Shown: positions 1 through 7,119, counted from the first letter of the stretch. The stretch: 8,747 nucleotides of DNA from DASWHD01 sp036393335 (GCA_036393335.1 DASWHD010000116.1:1-8747), one strand, 5' to 3'. Notes: generated by a model not told the origin, from the sequence alone. Made by a program: numbers and translations.

Positions 1-140
1 CTTGCAGGCATCGCGGGCATCACCGAGGTATTGGAGCTTCATTGTTCGTGGACCAGTAGAGGAGCGTAGCCTCGGTTGTTTCAGATGTGCTGCGGGGTCG
101 TTCCGCCCGAACAACGGTTCGGCGTCGCAGGGAATTCTCC

Positions 141-203
141 CGCCGAGACGCCAAGGTGCGAAGTCATTTCCCAACCTCTCTGCGCTTCGGCGGCTCTGCG
201 CGA
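141..203. repeat. Imperfect inverted repeat, dispersed-repeat style
   Basis: The left arm (about GCCGAGACGCCAAGGTGCG) resembles the reverse complement of the right arm (CTCTGCGCTTCGGCGGCTC), with several mismatches. The 'CGCCAAGG...GCGAAG / CTCTGCGC...GGCGGCTCTGCGCGAG' style is one I associate with dispersed intergenic repeats in high-GC proteobacteria. This link is from memory and has not been checked. It may be a worn copy. Confidence 0.4.
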
Positions 204-275
204 GCCCTCTGAGGGGCTGGTCGGTTCATCTCCCGCCACCGGGTGTAGCACAGCGTCAGCGCCGGAGGCGGGGCC

Positions 276-315
276 GATTGGCGTTCATTTGCGACCCGAT
301 TCGCGTCCATTCGCG
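276..315. repeat. Two degenerate 18-base direct repeats
   Basis: GATTGGCGTTCATTTGCG (276-293) and GATTCGCGTCCATTCGCG (298-315) match at 15 of 18 positions with a 22-base period. They do not code for anything recognisable and lie in the gene-free leader. They look like the remains of a short dispersed or tandem intergenic repeat rather than operators, since they are about 170 bases upstream of the nearest start codon. Confidence 0.5.
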
Positions 316-378
316 GTCCCCTCTGTTGAGCCACGCGGAGGCGCACCTGCTCCGACACAGGTGCGGCGTATTCGCGCC

Positions 379-402
379 CCAAGGCCGGTCGTTCGGCCTT
401 GG
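379..402 (+). other. 9-bp perfect hairpin upstream of the dioxygenase gene
   Basis: CCAAGGCCG and CGGCCTTGG form a perfect nine-pair stem closed by the six-base loop GTCGTT. No run of T follows (TTGCCTAAT), so it is not a standard intrinsic terminator. It could end an upstream transcript or sit in the leader of the dioxygenase mRNA, about 85 bases before the start codon. Confidence 0.5.
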
Positions 403-487
403 TTGCCTAATCGAGATGACCCCTGAACCATGGTCGCGTGGGGTCGGGTACGCGCCGCCTTGCGGACGACCAGCGAGAGGACGACCG

Positions 488-1207
488 ATGATCTTCCGAC
501 AGCTCTTCGAGCCCGCCTCGTCGACCTACACCTACCTCCTTGCCTGCCCCGAGACCGGCGCCGCGGTGCTCATCGATCCGGTGGCGGAGATGCTAGAACG
601 CGACCTGCGGGTAGTGGCCGAGCTGGGGCTGCGCCTCGCCTACACCCTCGAGACCCACGTGCACGCCGACCACATCACCGGCGCCACCGGGCTCCGAGAG
701 GCGACCGGTTGCCAGACGGCGGGGCCGGCCATGGACGAGATACCCTGCCGGGACGTGGGGCTACGGGAGGGCGAGCCATTGCGCGTGGGGAGCGTCGAGA
801 TCTACCCGCTCTTCACCCCGGGCCACACCGACTGCCACCACTCGTATCTCGTGGACACCGGCACTCACAAGATGGTGTTCACCGGTGACGGTCTGCTCAT
901 CGACGGCTGCGGCCGCACCGACTTCCAGTCCGGCGACGCGACGACCCTCTACCGCAGCATCCACGACAAGCTCTTCACCCTCACGGACGACACTCTGATC
1001 TACCCCGGCCACGACTACAGCGGCCGCCGGGTCTCCACCATCGGGCAGGAGAAGGCGCGCAATCCGCGCCTGGGCGGCGGCAAGGGCGAGGCGGAGTTCG
1101 TGGCGATCATGACGGGGCTCCATCTCGCCTACCCGCAGAAGATCGACGTGGCCGTGCCGGGCAACCTACGCTGTGGCTCGCCCGCACCGGCGACGACAGG
1201 CGAGTAG
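488..1207 (+). CDS. pdo: Persulfide dioxygenase, ETHE1-like metallo-beta-lactamase fold
   Basis: This 239-residue protein probably oxidises glutathione persulfide to sulfite and glutathione in the cytoplasm, a step in sulfide detoxification. The metallo-beta-lactamase motif THVHADH lies at 56-62 (H57, H59, D61, H62). It is followed by H113 in PGHT, D134 in TGD and H175 in PGHD. The stretch CGRTDFQ at 141-147 is characteristic of the ETHE1/persulfide dioxygenase branch and separates it from glyoxalase II. By homology the mononuclear iron ligands should be H57, H113 and D134. Length is normal for the family and the protein appears complete. The start at 488 is favoured by AGAGGA with six bases of spacing, and by the protein beginning with the family-like MIFRQLFE. 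No rhodanese or sulfide:quinone oxidoreductase gene is adjacent, so the pathway partners must lie elsewhere. Confidence 0.93.
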   Translation: MIFRQLFEPASSTYTYLLACPETGAAVLIDPVAEMLERDLRVVAELGLRLAYTLETHVHADHITGATGLREATGCQTAGPAMDEIPCRDVGLREGEPLRVGSVEIYPLFTPGHTDCHHSYLVDTGTHKMVFTGDGLLIDGCGRTDFQSGDATTLYRSIHDKLFTLTDDTLIYPGHDYSGRRVSTIGQEKARNPRLGGGKGEAEFVAIMTGLHLAYPQKIDVAVPGNLRCGSPAPATTGE

Positions 1208-1209
1208 AT

Positions 1210-1240
1210 GATCGCGTCGCGGGTCGACCCGCGGGCGATC
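1210..1240 (+). terminator. Strong hairpin just after the dioxygenase stop codon
   Basis: A perfect 16-base palindrome (CGCGGGTCGACCCGCG, 1218-1233) is flanked by a second pairing of GATCGC (1210-1215) with GCGATC (1235-1240), separated by a small internal loop. This gives about 14 base pairs starting two bases after the stop codon. No T-run follows, so it would be an atypical terminator or an mRNA 3'-end stabiliser. A perfect 16-base palindrome could also be a protein-binding site. Confidence 0.5.
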
Positions 1241-1367
1241 GCAGCGACCGACCCCTGTCACTTTCAGGCCCCCCGCCACTTCCGGCCCCGGCGCCGTCAC
1301 GACCACTCGGAACCGCGCACGAATGGTTTGCGAACCGGTTGCCGTCGTCCATCATGGACGCACCCAG

Positions 1368-1386
1368 GGCTGGGTATACCCGAGCC
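1368..1386 (+). other. Small inverted repeat upstream of cardiolipin synthase
   Basis: GGGTATACCC (1372-1381) is a perfect 10-base palindrome. Flanking GGCT (1368-1371) can pair with AGCC (1383-1386) across a one-base bulge. It lies about 57 bases before the cls start codon, so it could be an operator or a leader hairpin. A chance palindrome is also possible. The rest of 1208-1442 shows no gene and no clear promoter. Confidence 0.3.
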
Positions 1387-1442
1387 ACGGGCCGGGGTGG
1401 ACCCGGCCGACGGAACCCATCGATCGCGAGCCAACCGACATC

Positions 1443-2861
1443 ATGCTCAAGGCCGTCGCACTCCTCCTGCATGGGGTGGTCGGGCCGGTGGCGGCGGCCC
1501 ATGCCCTGATGTACAAGCGCGACCCGCGGGCCGCCTTCGCCTGGGTGGTGCTATCGCTCCTCGTCCCGGTGGCCGGCCCCGTTCTCTACTACGCCTTCGG
1601 CATCAACCGGGTGCGTACCAAGGCACGCCAGCTCCACGGCCGGCCGACCTACTGGTTCCGGTTGCCGCACGAGGGCGCCGACGCCTTGGCGGTGGCGGTG
1701 GCAGCCATGCCGGCGGGAGAGACGGTGGTAGAGGCCATCGCGCGGGTATCACAGGCGGTCTCGGGCCGGCCGTTGACCGAGGGCAACCAGGTGCGCCCGC
1801 TGTTCAACGGCGAGGAGGCGTACCCGCAGATGCTGGCGGCGATCGACTCGGCCACCCGCTCCGTCTACCTCATGACCTACATCCTGGAGAACGACCGCAC
1901 CGGACGTCGGTTTCTCTCTGCCCTGGAGGCGGCGCAGCGTCGCGGGGTAGAGGTACGGGTGCTGCTCGACGGCTTCGGCGACTGGTACTCCCTGCCGCGG
2001 TCCAGCCGCCAAGCTCGCCGGCGCGGCCTGCGCGTCAAGCGTTTCCTGCCACCGCGTCTGGTGCCCCCGGCGCTGCACGTGAACCTGCGCAACCATCGCA
2101 AGGTGCTGGTGGTGGACGGGGAGGTCGGGTTCACCGGCGGCATGAACATCGGCGATCGTCACCTGGCGACCACGAGACGCGGATGCCAGGACGTTCACTT
2201 CGCCATCGCCGGCCCGGTGGTGCGCGACCTGGAGCGGCTGTTCGCCGACAACTGGCGCTTCGCCGCCAAAGAAGAGATCGCGCTCCGCGCCGCTGCACCG
2301 GCCACCCACGGCAGTGCCCGCTGCCGCGTGATCTCGACCGGGCCCGATGACGACCTCGACAAGCTGGTGACCGTGCTGGTCGGTGCCATCTCCGCCGCGC
2401 GCCACACCATCCACTGGGTTACCCCCTACTTCCTTCCCCCACGCGAGGTGATCGCCGCCCTGCAGGTCGCCGCCCTGAAGGGGGTGCGGGTCACGATCCT
2501 CCTGCCGGAGCGGAGCAATCTACCGTTCGTGCACTGGGCGACCCGCAACATGCTCTGGGAGCTGTTGCAGCGCGGGGTCGCGGTCTACTACCAGCCGCCA
2601 CCGTTCGCCCACACCAAGCTATTCGTGGTCGACGGCGAGTATCTCCAGGTCGGCTCGGCCAACGTCGACCCGCGGAGCCTGCGCCTCAACTTCGAGATGG
2701 CGCTGGAGGTCTTCGACCGGCCCCTGGTGGAGTCCCTTACCCGCCATGTGGAGCGACTCCGCGAACGGTCCACGGCCGTGTCGCTGCACGAGGTGGACAG
2801 CCGGTCGGTGCCGGTCCGGCTGCGCGACGCCTTCTGCTGGCTGTTCTCGCCCTTCCTGTGA
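1443..2861 (+). CDS. cls: Cardiolipin synthase, two-HKD phospholipase D family
   Basis: This 472-residue inner-membrane enzyme should join phosphatidyl groups to make cardiolipin by phosphatidyl transfer. The N-terminus has hydrophobic stretches near 5-22 and 31-52, including the family-typical FAWVVLSLLVPVAGPVLYY followed by FGINR. The first HKD motif is H218, K220, D225 within NHRKVLVVDGEVGFTGGMN. The second is H390, K392, D397 within AHTKLFVVD, followed by QVGSANVDPRSLRLNFE, also typical of bacterial Cls. Length matches the family. The frame is open upstream to an ATG at 1323, but those 40 residues are Pro/Arg/Gly-rich and unlike Cls, so I chose MLKAVALLLHG at 1443. The Shine-Dalgarno there is weak (GCGAG). 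It is probably transcribed separately from the dioxygenase. Confidence 0.93.
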   Translation: MLKAVALLLHGVVGPVAAAHALMYKRDPRAAFAWVVLSLLVPVAGPVLYYAFGINRVRTKARQLHGRPTYWFRLPHEGADALAVAVAAMPAGETVVEAIARVSQAVSGRPLTEGNQVRPLFNGEEAYPQMLAAIDSATRSVYLMTYILENDRTGRRFLSALEAAQRRGVEVRVLLDGFGDWYSLPRSSRQARRRGLRVKRFLPPRLVPPALHVNLRNHRKVLVVDGEVGFTGGMNIGDRHLATTRRGCQDVHFAIAGPVVRDLERLFADNWRFAAKEEIALRAAAPATHGSARCRVISTGPDDDLDKLVTVLVGAISAARHTIHWVTPYFLPPREVIAALQVAALKGVRVTILLPERSNLPFVHWATRNMLWELLQRGVAVYYQPPPFAHTKLFVVDGEYLQVGSANVDPRSLRLNFEMALEVFDRPLVESLTRHVERLRERSTAVSLHEVDSRSVPVRLRDAFCWLFSPFL

Positions 2862-3038
2862 CCGGCATGCCATGAATCCCTCATCCCAGTGGTTGAGCCC
2901 GGAGAAGTTCGATACCGCCTACCTGCGATAGCCATTTACCGGTTCACCTATGGCGGCGATCATGCGCGAGGCATCGTCGAGGCGTTCCCCCAGCAAACCT
3001 TCGCGGCGGACACCGAGTCTCCGGGCCGGTGAAACTTG
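2862..3038. other. Intergenic gap between cls and yggS
   Basis: I see no recognisable gene, RNA or promoter in these 177 bases. Short open frames here do not resemble known proteins. The last bases carry GGTGA (3028-3032), six bases before the yggS ATG, a plausible but modest ribosome binding site. Confidence 0.5.
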
Positions 3039-3719
3039 ATGGAAGCGGAACCCACCACGCGGGTCGCACGCGTTCGTGAGGCGATCGCCGCGGCCTGCGC
3101 CCGGTGCGGCCGAGAGCCCACCGCGGTCACCCTGGTGGGCGTGTCGAAGATGCAGCCACCGGCCGTCGTGCAGCCGGTGATCGAGGCCGGCGTCACCATC
3201 CTCGGCGAGAGCCGTGTCCAGGAGGCGACGGACAAGCTGCCCCACCTCACCGGCGTCACCGAGCTGCACCTGGTAGGCCGGCTGCAACGCAACAAGGTGA
3301 AACCGGCGGTCGCCCTGTTCGACGTGATCCAGTCCGTGGACCGCATCGCCCTGGCGGAGGCCGTCCAGGCTGCGGCCCGGGCCGCGGGCAAGGTACAGCG
3401 TGTCTTCTTGCAGGTGAATATCGGCCGGGAGGCCCAGAAAGGGGGCGTGGCGCCAGAGGCCCTCCCTGCTCTGGCGACGGCGGTGGCGGCGATGGCCAAC
3501 CTGCGACTGGAGGGGCTGATGGCGGTTCCGCCATTCGACCCGGAGCCGGAGGCGGCACGGCCCTACTTCCGCGCCCTGGTCCGGCTCGCCGCCAGCCTCC
3601 GGACCGGCGGCGGGCCGCTCTTCGCACTGTCGATGGGGATGAGCAATGACTTCGAGGTCGCCATCGAGGAGGGCGCCACCCACGTCCGCGTCGGCACCGC
3701 CCTGTTCGGCGAGCGGTGA
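3039..3719 (+). CDS. yggS: YggS-family pyridoxal phosphate homeostasis protein
   Basis: This 226-residue cytosolic protein is a fold-type III PLP-binding protein. The family buffers free pyridoxal 5'-phosphate and affects amino-acid metabolism, and has no known catalytic activity. K37 in LVGVSKMQP is the expected PLP Schiff-base lysine. Other family blocks are GESRVQE, LHLVGRLQRNKVK, IQSVDR, QVNIGREAQKGG, LEGLMAVPP and the C-terminal LSMGMSNDFEVAIEEGATH with VRVGTALFGER, which holds the phosphate-binding residues. Length is typical and the gene looks complete. An in-frame TGA (3030-3032) lies just upstream, so the start is confined to ATG 3039 or TTG 3036; ATG is preferred. In many proteobacteria yggS neighbours proC or pilT, but neither is seen here. 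The gene converges on the minus-strand efflux operon. Confidence 0.95.
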   Translation: MEAEPTTRVARVREAIAAACARCGREPTAVTLVGVSKMQPPAVVQPVIEAGVTILGESRVQEATDKLPHLTGVTELHLVGRLQRNKVKPAVALFDVIQSVDRIALAEAVQAAARAAGKVQRVFLQVNIGREAQKGGVAPEALPALATAVAAMANLRLEGLMAVPPFDPEPEAARPYFRALVRLAASLRTGGGPLFALSMGMSNDFEVAIEEGATHVRVGTALFGER

Positions 3720-3826
3720 ACTCGGTCGCGGGATCCGCCCACGGCGCAGAGCCGCACCCCACAAGCGGGTACCGCGGCCGCCATCTACTCCTTATCTACA
3801 GCGAATCGCGCCATCTCAGGGGCATG
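3720..3826. other. Convergent gap between yggS and the efflux operon
   Basis: These 107 bases separate two convergent genes. I expected a bidirectional terminator but see only very short pairings (CGGC with GCCG near 3743), and none is followed by a T-run. This is also the left edge of the lower-GC accessory block. I see no tRNA, direct repeat or insertion-sequence end here. Confidence 0.4.
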
Positions 3827-5295
3827 TCACCTTGCCTGCCGGATTGCCGTTGCCGGAGACAGCGCAGCCTGTAACTCCGCGTGACGCCATCCGCCACCGA
3901 GGGCTTTGATGAGTTGCACCGCCGCGATCTGGCGCTGCCCCGCGAGCTGCACATTGGCGCGCTCGGCCTGAAACGCTGCGCGATCTGCATCCACCACGTC
4001 GAGGTAACTCACGATGCCGGAGCGATAGCGTTCGCCAGCGAGGTCGGCGGCTCGTCGGGCGTTGGCCACGGCGCGTTGTTGCGCAGCGGATTGGTCGGCG
4101 AGATGGCGGATCCCCGCAAGCGTGTTTTCGATGTCGCCAAATGCGACCAGCACCTGCTGACGGAAACGAGCGATGGCTTCTTCGTAGGCGGCCTGGGAAC
4201 GTTTGTAGCTCGCCAGGTTGCGGCCGCCAGCGAAGATGGGCAGCGACAGGCTCGGTCCGATGGACCAGACGCGACTGTCCCAGTGGAACAGGTTGTCAAT
4301 CTCGCCGCTCACGTAGCCTCCCGAGCCGGTGAGTCTCAGCGCGGGAAAGAACGCGGCCTTCGCCACGCCGATCCGCGCGTTCGCAGCGGCGAGTTGGCGT
4401 TCCGCTTCCGCGACATCGGGGCGGCGTTCCAACAGATCGGAGGGCAATCCGGCTGGAATCGCCGGTGGTTGTGGATGCCACTGTCCGTTCGCGTTGCCGA
4501 GCGCTGCGAGTCTGAAGGTCGAAGGATTATCACCGACCAGAATGGCGATGGTGTTCTCCAGTTCTGTTCGCCGTTGCGCCAGCGAGGCGGATTCGGCTTC
4601 GGTGGTGGCGAGCTGGGTCTCGGCGCGCGCCACATCCAGATCGCTGCCGATGCCGCCCGCGAAGCGGCTGCGAACGAGCCCTGCCTCTTCTTTGCGCGAT
4701 CCCACTGTGGCGGCGACGGTGGCGATCTCGGCATCGAGTGCGCGCAACGCAAAATAGTTCTGGGCGACATCGGCGTGGAGCGTGAGCAGAACGTTGTGCA
4801 ACGCCGCGAGTGAAGCTTGCGCGTCGGCGCGAGCGCCTTCCAAGCCACGCCGGACGCGACCCCACAAATCGATCTCGTAACTCAGGTCGAGCGGCGTGTT
4901 GAACGTGCTCGTGGTCATGCCGCCGAAGCTCGGTACTTGGTTCTGCGAGTAACGCTGGCGCGTCCAGCGCGCGTTCGCGTCGAGGGCCGGGAGCAGCTCG
5001 CTCCGCGCGACACGCGCCGTGGCTCGCGCCTGATCGACCCGGGCGACGGCGGCTCTCAATTGCTGGTTCGCGTCGACGGCGCGCCGTTGCAGATCGTTCA
5101 GCGTTTCATCACCAAAGATTTCCCACCACGCGCCTTTGGGAACGTGATCCAGCGGCTGACCTTCCTTCCACGAACCGAGCGATTCGGCTTTGTAGTGCGC
5201 GGGTATGCCAGTCGCGGGGGGGGCCGGTAATCCGGCCCGACGGCGCAGCCAGTGGCCAGCACCGCGATCAGGAACAAGGTCGGGCTGGGCTTCAT
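3827..5295 (-). pseudogene. NodT-type outer-membrane efflux lipoprotein, frameshifted
   Basis: This is the outer-membrane channel of a tripartite efflux pump (RND/NodT-type outer membrane factor, TolC superfamily). The start at 5295 gives MKPSPTLFLIAVLATGCAVG, a lipoprotein signal with lipobox LATG-C17, then GPDYRPP, the classic opening of this family. At a run of eight G on the plus strand (5216-5223, C on the coding strand) the frame is lost, leaving a 65-residue product. Adding one C restores ATGIPAHYKAESLGSW, WWEIFGDETLNDL and the rest, about 489 residues in all and of family-normal length. Later blocks include LLERRPDVAEAERQLAAAN, SLSLPIFAGG and SGIVSYLDVVDADR. The start codon overlaps the adaptor stop (ATGA) and has AAGGAAGG nine bases upstream, so it is the last gene of the operon. 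The shift could be true decay, phase variation or an undercalled homopolymer. Confidence 0.85.
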
Positions 5296-6214
5296 GATTT
5301 TGCGCCTTCCTTGTGACTGGCGGCCTCGATAAACACGTCCATCTGCTGCCCGACGAACAGCGGGAGGCTGTCATCCTCGACCCGGTAAATGACTTGCAAC
5401 ACCCGCGTATCCACACGCTCGGTGCCGTCACCGGTCAGCGATCTCTTCGGGAGCACGAATGGCTCGAAGCGGACGAATGTGAGCGGCGTCGTCAGCACGG
5501 CGTTGCCACGAACGGCGGCGGGGCCTTGGCCTCGGCCCGCACGCGCCACGCCTCGTGCTCGTCCACGTCGACGCGGATGTGGAGAGGTTTCACTCGACCC
5601 AGGAGAACAAGCGGCGCCGGGGTGACTCCGACCGGAGCGAACTCGCCGGGATGAATCTTCACTTGCAGGACCGTTCCATCCACGGGAGCACGCACGATGC
5701 TACGGTCAATCTGCGTTTCGATCATCTTGACTTGTGCCGCTGCGGCGGCCACTCGCGCCTTGGCTTCATCGATCCGAGCCTGCGCGATTTCTACCGCCGA
5801 GCGGCGACGGGCGAGATCTTCCGCGCTGATGGCGCGCTTGTCCGGAAGGTCCTCGGCAAACCGCAATTGCCGGGTCACATCGTCCAGGAGCGCTGCGTTG
5901 ACTTTGACCTGACTTCCAGCCACGCGCAGATCGGCCTGGCGCGCGCCGAGGTCGGCGCGCCGTTGGCGACCATCGAGGCGGAACAGGGGATCACCGGCTT
6001 TGACCGATTGGCCGCCCGTGACGAACACCTCCGCGACAACGTCCGCTAATGGGGTGCCGATGGCGATATCCTCGCTGCTGGCCTCCACGAGTCCCACGGC
6101 GGCGACAGTGTATGAGTAGGGCGAAATGGCGGGTGACGAAGGTGGCACGGTCGCCTCGTGTTGCGGTTGCGAGCGAACGACCGAGAAAATCCCGAAGGTC
6201 AGCGCAGGCAACAG
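5292..6214 (-). pseudogene. HlyD/DevB-type efflux adaptor, start lost and frameshifted
   Basis: This is the periplasmic adaptor that normally links an inner-membrane ABC transporter to the outer-membrane channel. It has no start of its own; its frame is entered directly from the truncated ATPase. What remains begins with a hydrophobic anchor remnant (LLPALTFGIFSVV). It continues with VEASSEDIAIGTPLADVVAE and GGQSVKAGDPLFRLDGR (first lipoyl half), an Ala-rich coiled-coil hairpin, and SIVRAPVDGTVLQVKIHPGE (second lipoyl half). HIRVDVDEHEAWRVRAEAKA then leads into a frameshift at a four-G run (5520-5523). Without correction translation stops at 5492. Adding one C gives VRGNAVLTTPLTFVRFEPFV, VDTRVLQVIYRVE and VGQQMDVFIEA, the normal family ending, with a stop at 5292 that overlaps the next gene. 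The corrected ATPase-adaptor fusion would be 406 residues. Confidence 0.8.
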
Positions 6215-6511
6215 GTTGTACTGCTGGAAGACAAACCCAAGGTTCTTGCGGCGAAAGAGAATCTGATCGCTCGATGGCAGTTCTCCGGGCCGCTCACCGA
6301 ACAATTCCACCTCACCGGCCGTGGGGTCGAGCAAGCCAGTGATCACCGACAGCAAGGTGGTCTTGCCGCAGCCGCTCGGTCCAACGATGAAGGTCAGCTC
6401 GGCGAACCGCGCCTGGAAGTCGACGCCGCGCAGCGCCTCGACACCGGCGCCGTTGCCGAAGCGTTTGTGGAGATCGCGGGTAGAAATGGCGAGGGAGTTT
6501 GTGTCGTTCAT
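6197..6511 (-). pseudogene. DevA/MacB-type ABC ATPase, N-terminal remnant
   Basis: Only about the first 105 residues of an ABC ATPase remain; family members are usually 220-240 residues long. Walker A is intact (GPSGCGKTT, 44-52) and the Q-loop region GFVFQQYNLLPALT is at 92-105. The LSGGQ signature, Walker B, D-loop and H-loop are missing. Directly after LLPALT the frame continues into the adaptor (FGIFSVVRSQ). The remnant cannot hydrolyse ATP in the normal way. The start at 6511 lies three bases after the permease stop codon, with GGGTGAG as a likely ribosome binding site inside the permease end, so the two were translationally linked. The combined frame 6511-5492 encodes 339 residues. By family this ATPase powered the permease at 6515-7084. 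Confidence 0.85.
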
Positions 6512-6514
6512 GGC

Positions 6515-7084
6515 TCACCCGCGAAATACCGCCGCGGGTTCGAGCACCACGACGCGGCGGATGCTCAGCAGGCTGGCGATGATCACGACGAGGAAAATGC
6601 AGCCGGCCGTCAACGCGACGCTCTGCCACATCAGGATGATCCCGCGCGTGGCGAGGTTGTGATGACCGAAGAAGTCGAAGAATTCCGCCGCCATGCCGGT
6701 CCCCAGGCCGAAACCGATCAGCCCCACCGTCAACGCCTGCAATAGCACCATGCCGGTCAGCCGCCAGTTGGTGACACCGATGGCCTTCAGCGTGCCGAAC
6801 TGCTTGAGGTTCTCGACGGTGAAGAGATAAAACGTCTGGCCTGCCACCACCGTGCCGACGATGAGCGCGATGGCGATCGTGATGCCGAAGTTCACCGGGA
6901 TGCCGGTGTTCTTGAGGTAGTAACGGATGCAGTCCCACTGGAATTGGTCGCCGGTGCGCTTGAGGATCCCGGCGAAGATGGACGTCTGGTTCTCCAGCAG
7001 GAACGTGCAGAACGCGATGGCAAAGACGAGCCCGAAATACTTGGCCCCGTCACCGGTGAGCATCTTTAGGGCGATGAAGTTCAT
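6515..7084 (-). CDS. FtsX/DevC-type ABC permease with internal deletion
   Basis: The 189-residue product is about half the usual length (about 380-400) of DevC/MacB-like permeases. The N-terminal membrane segment (KYFGLVFAIAFCTFLLENQTSIF, about 15-37) is followed after ILKRTGDQF by WDCIRYYLKNTGIPVNFG. In full-length relatives these two parts are separated by a periplasmic domain of roughly 200 residues. The remaining three membrane segments are near 66-88, 112-134 and 153-175. The C-terminus IRRVVVLEPAAVFRG is normal for the family. The deletion keeps the frame, so the gene could still be translated, but without the periplasmic domain I doubt it works. An excellent AAGGAG (7094-7099) sits nine bases before the ATG, and an operator lies four bases further upstream. 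It is the first structural gene of the operon. Confidence 0.85.
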   Translation of the reverse strand: MNFIALKMLTGDGAKYFGLVFAIAFCTFLLENQTSIFAGILKRTGDQFQWDCIRYYLKNTGIPVNFGITIAIALIVGTVVAGQTFYLFTVENLKQFGTLKAIGVTNWRLTGMVLLQALTVGLIGFGLGTGMAAEFFDFFGHHNLATRGIILMWQSVALTAGCIFLVVIIASLLSIRRVVVLEPAAVFRG

Positions 7085-7103
7085 CGTTGGGATCTCCTTG
7101 GAG

Positions 7104-7119
7104 ACCGACCGGTCGGTAT
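7104..7119. promoter_or_regulatory. Operator copy 1, before the permease gene
   Basis: ACCGACCGGTCGGT (7104-7117) is a perfect 14-base palindrome. With the next two bases it gives, on the minus strand, ATACCGACCGGTCGGT, which matches operator copy 2 upstream of tetR at 15 of 16 positions. It ends four bases from the permease Shine-Dalgarno. No good -35/-10 pair frames it, so it may block transcription coming from tetR or hide a weak promoter. A run of nine T on the minus strand (plus-strand A, 7131-7139) lies just upstream, after the tetR stop, with no stem before it. Confidence 0.8.

Larger units (their letters stand above)
1..487. other. Gene-free leader with decayed intergenic repeats
   Basis: I see no convincing gene here. 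The reading frame of the downstream dioxygenase stays open through this stretch, but its translation is low-complexity, rich in Arg, Pro and Ser, and does not resemble the N-terminus of any metallo-beta-lactamase protein. The content is repeat-like. There is an imperfect inverted repeat around 141-203, an 18-base unit repeated at 276-293 and 298-315, and a hairpin at 379-402. I found no clear sigma70 promoter for the gene at 488. The first 60 or so bases could be the tail of an upstream unit, but nothing recognisable is encoded. Confidence 0.6.

Noticed and set aside
2..487. N-terminal extension of the dioxygenase (open frame back to position 2)
   Set aside because: The 162 residues are Pro/Arg/Ser-rich and unlike the family, and a good ribosome binding site precedes ATG 488, whose product begins as family members do.
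1323..1442. Longer cardiolipin synthase starting at ATG 1323
   Set aside because: The extra 40 residues lack the hydrophobic character of a Cls N-terminus; the membrane segment begins right after ATG 1443.
1208..2350. Open frame of 380 codons overlapping cls
   Set aside because: Its product is a low-complexity Arg/Gly/Pro-rich translation, typical of a shadow frame in high-GC DNA, and cls in the other frame has clear HKD motifs.
3881..4813. Plus-strand open frame of 310 codons over the channel gene
   Set aside because: It is antisense to a gene with clear outer-membrane-factor motifs and has no recognisable domain.
5313..6342. Plus-strand open frames opposite the adaptor and ATPase
   Set aside because: They are shadows of the minus-strand genes; the minus-strand translation carries Walker A and lipoyl motifs.
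6197..6511. A novel single-chain ATPase-adaptor transporter component
   Set aside because: The fusion drops Walker B and the signature motif and leaves the adaptor anchor inside the ATPase; a deletion or assembly fault explains it better than a functional new architecture.
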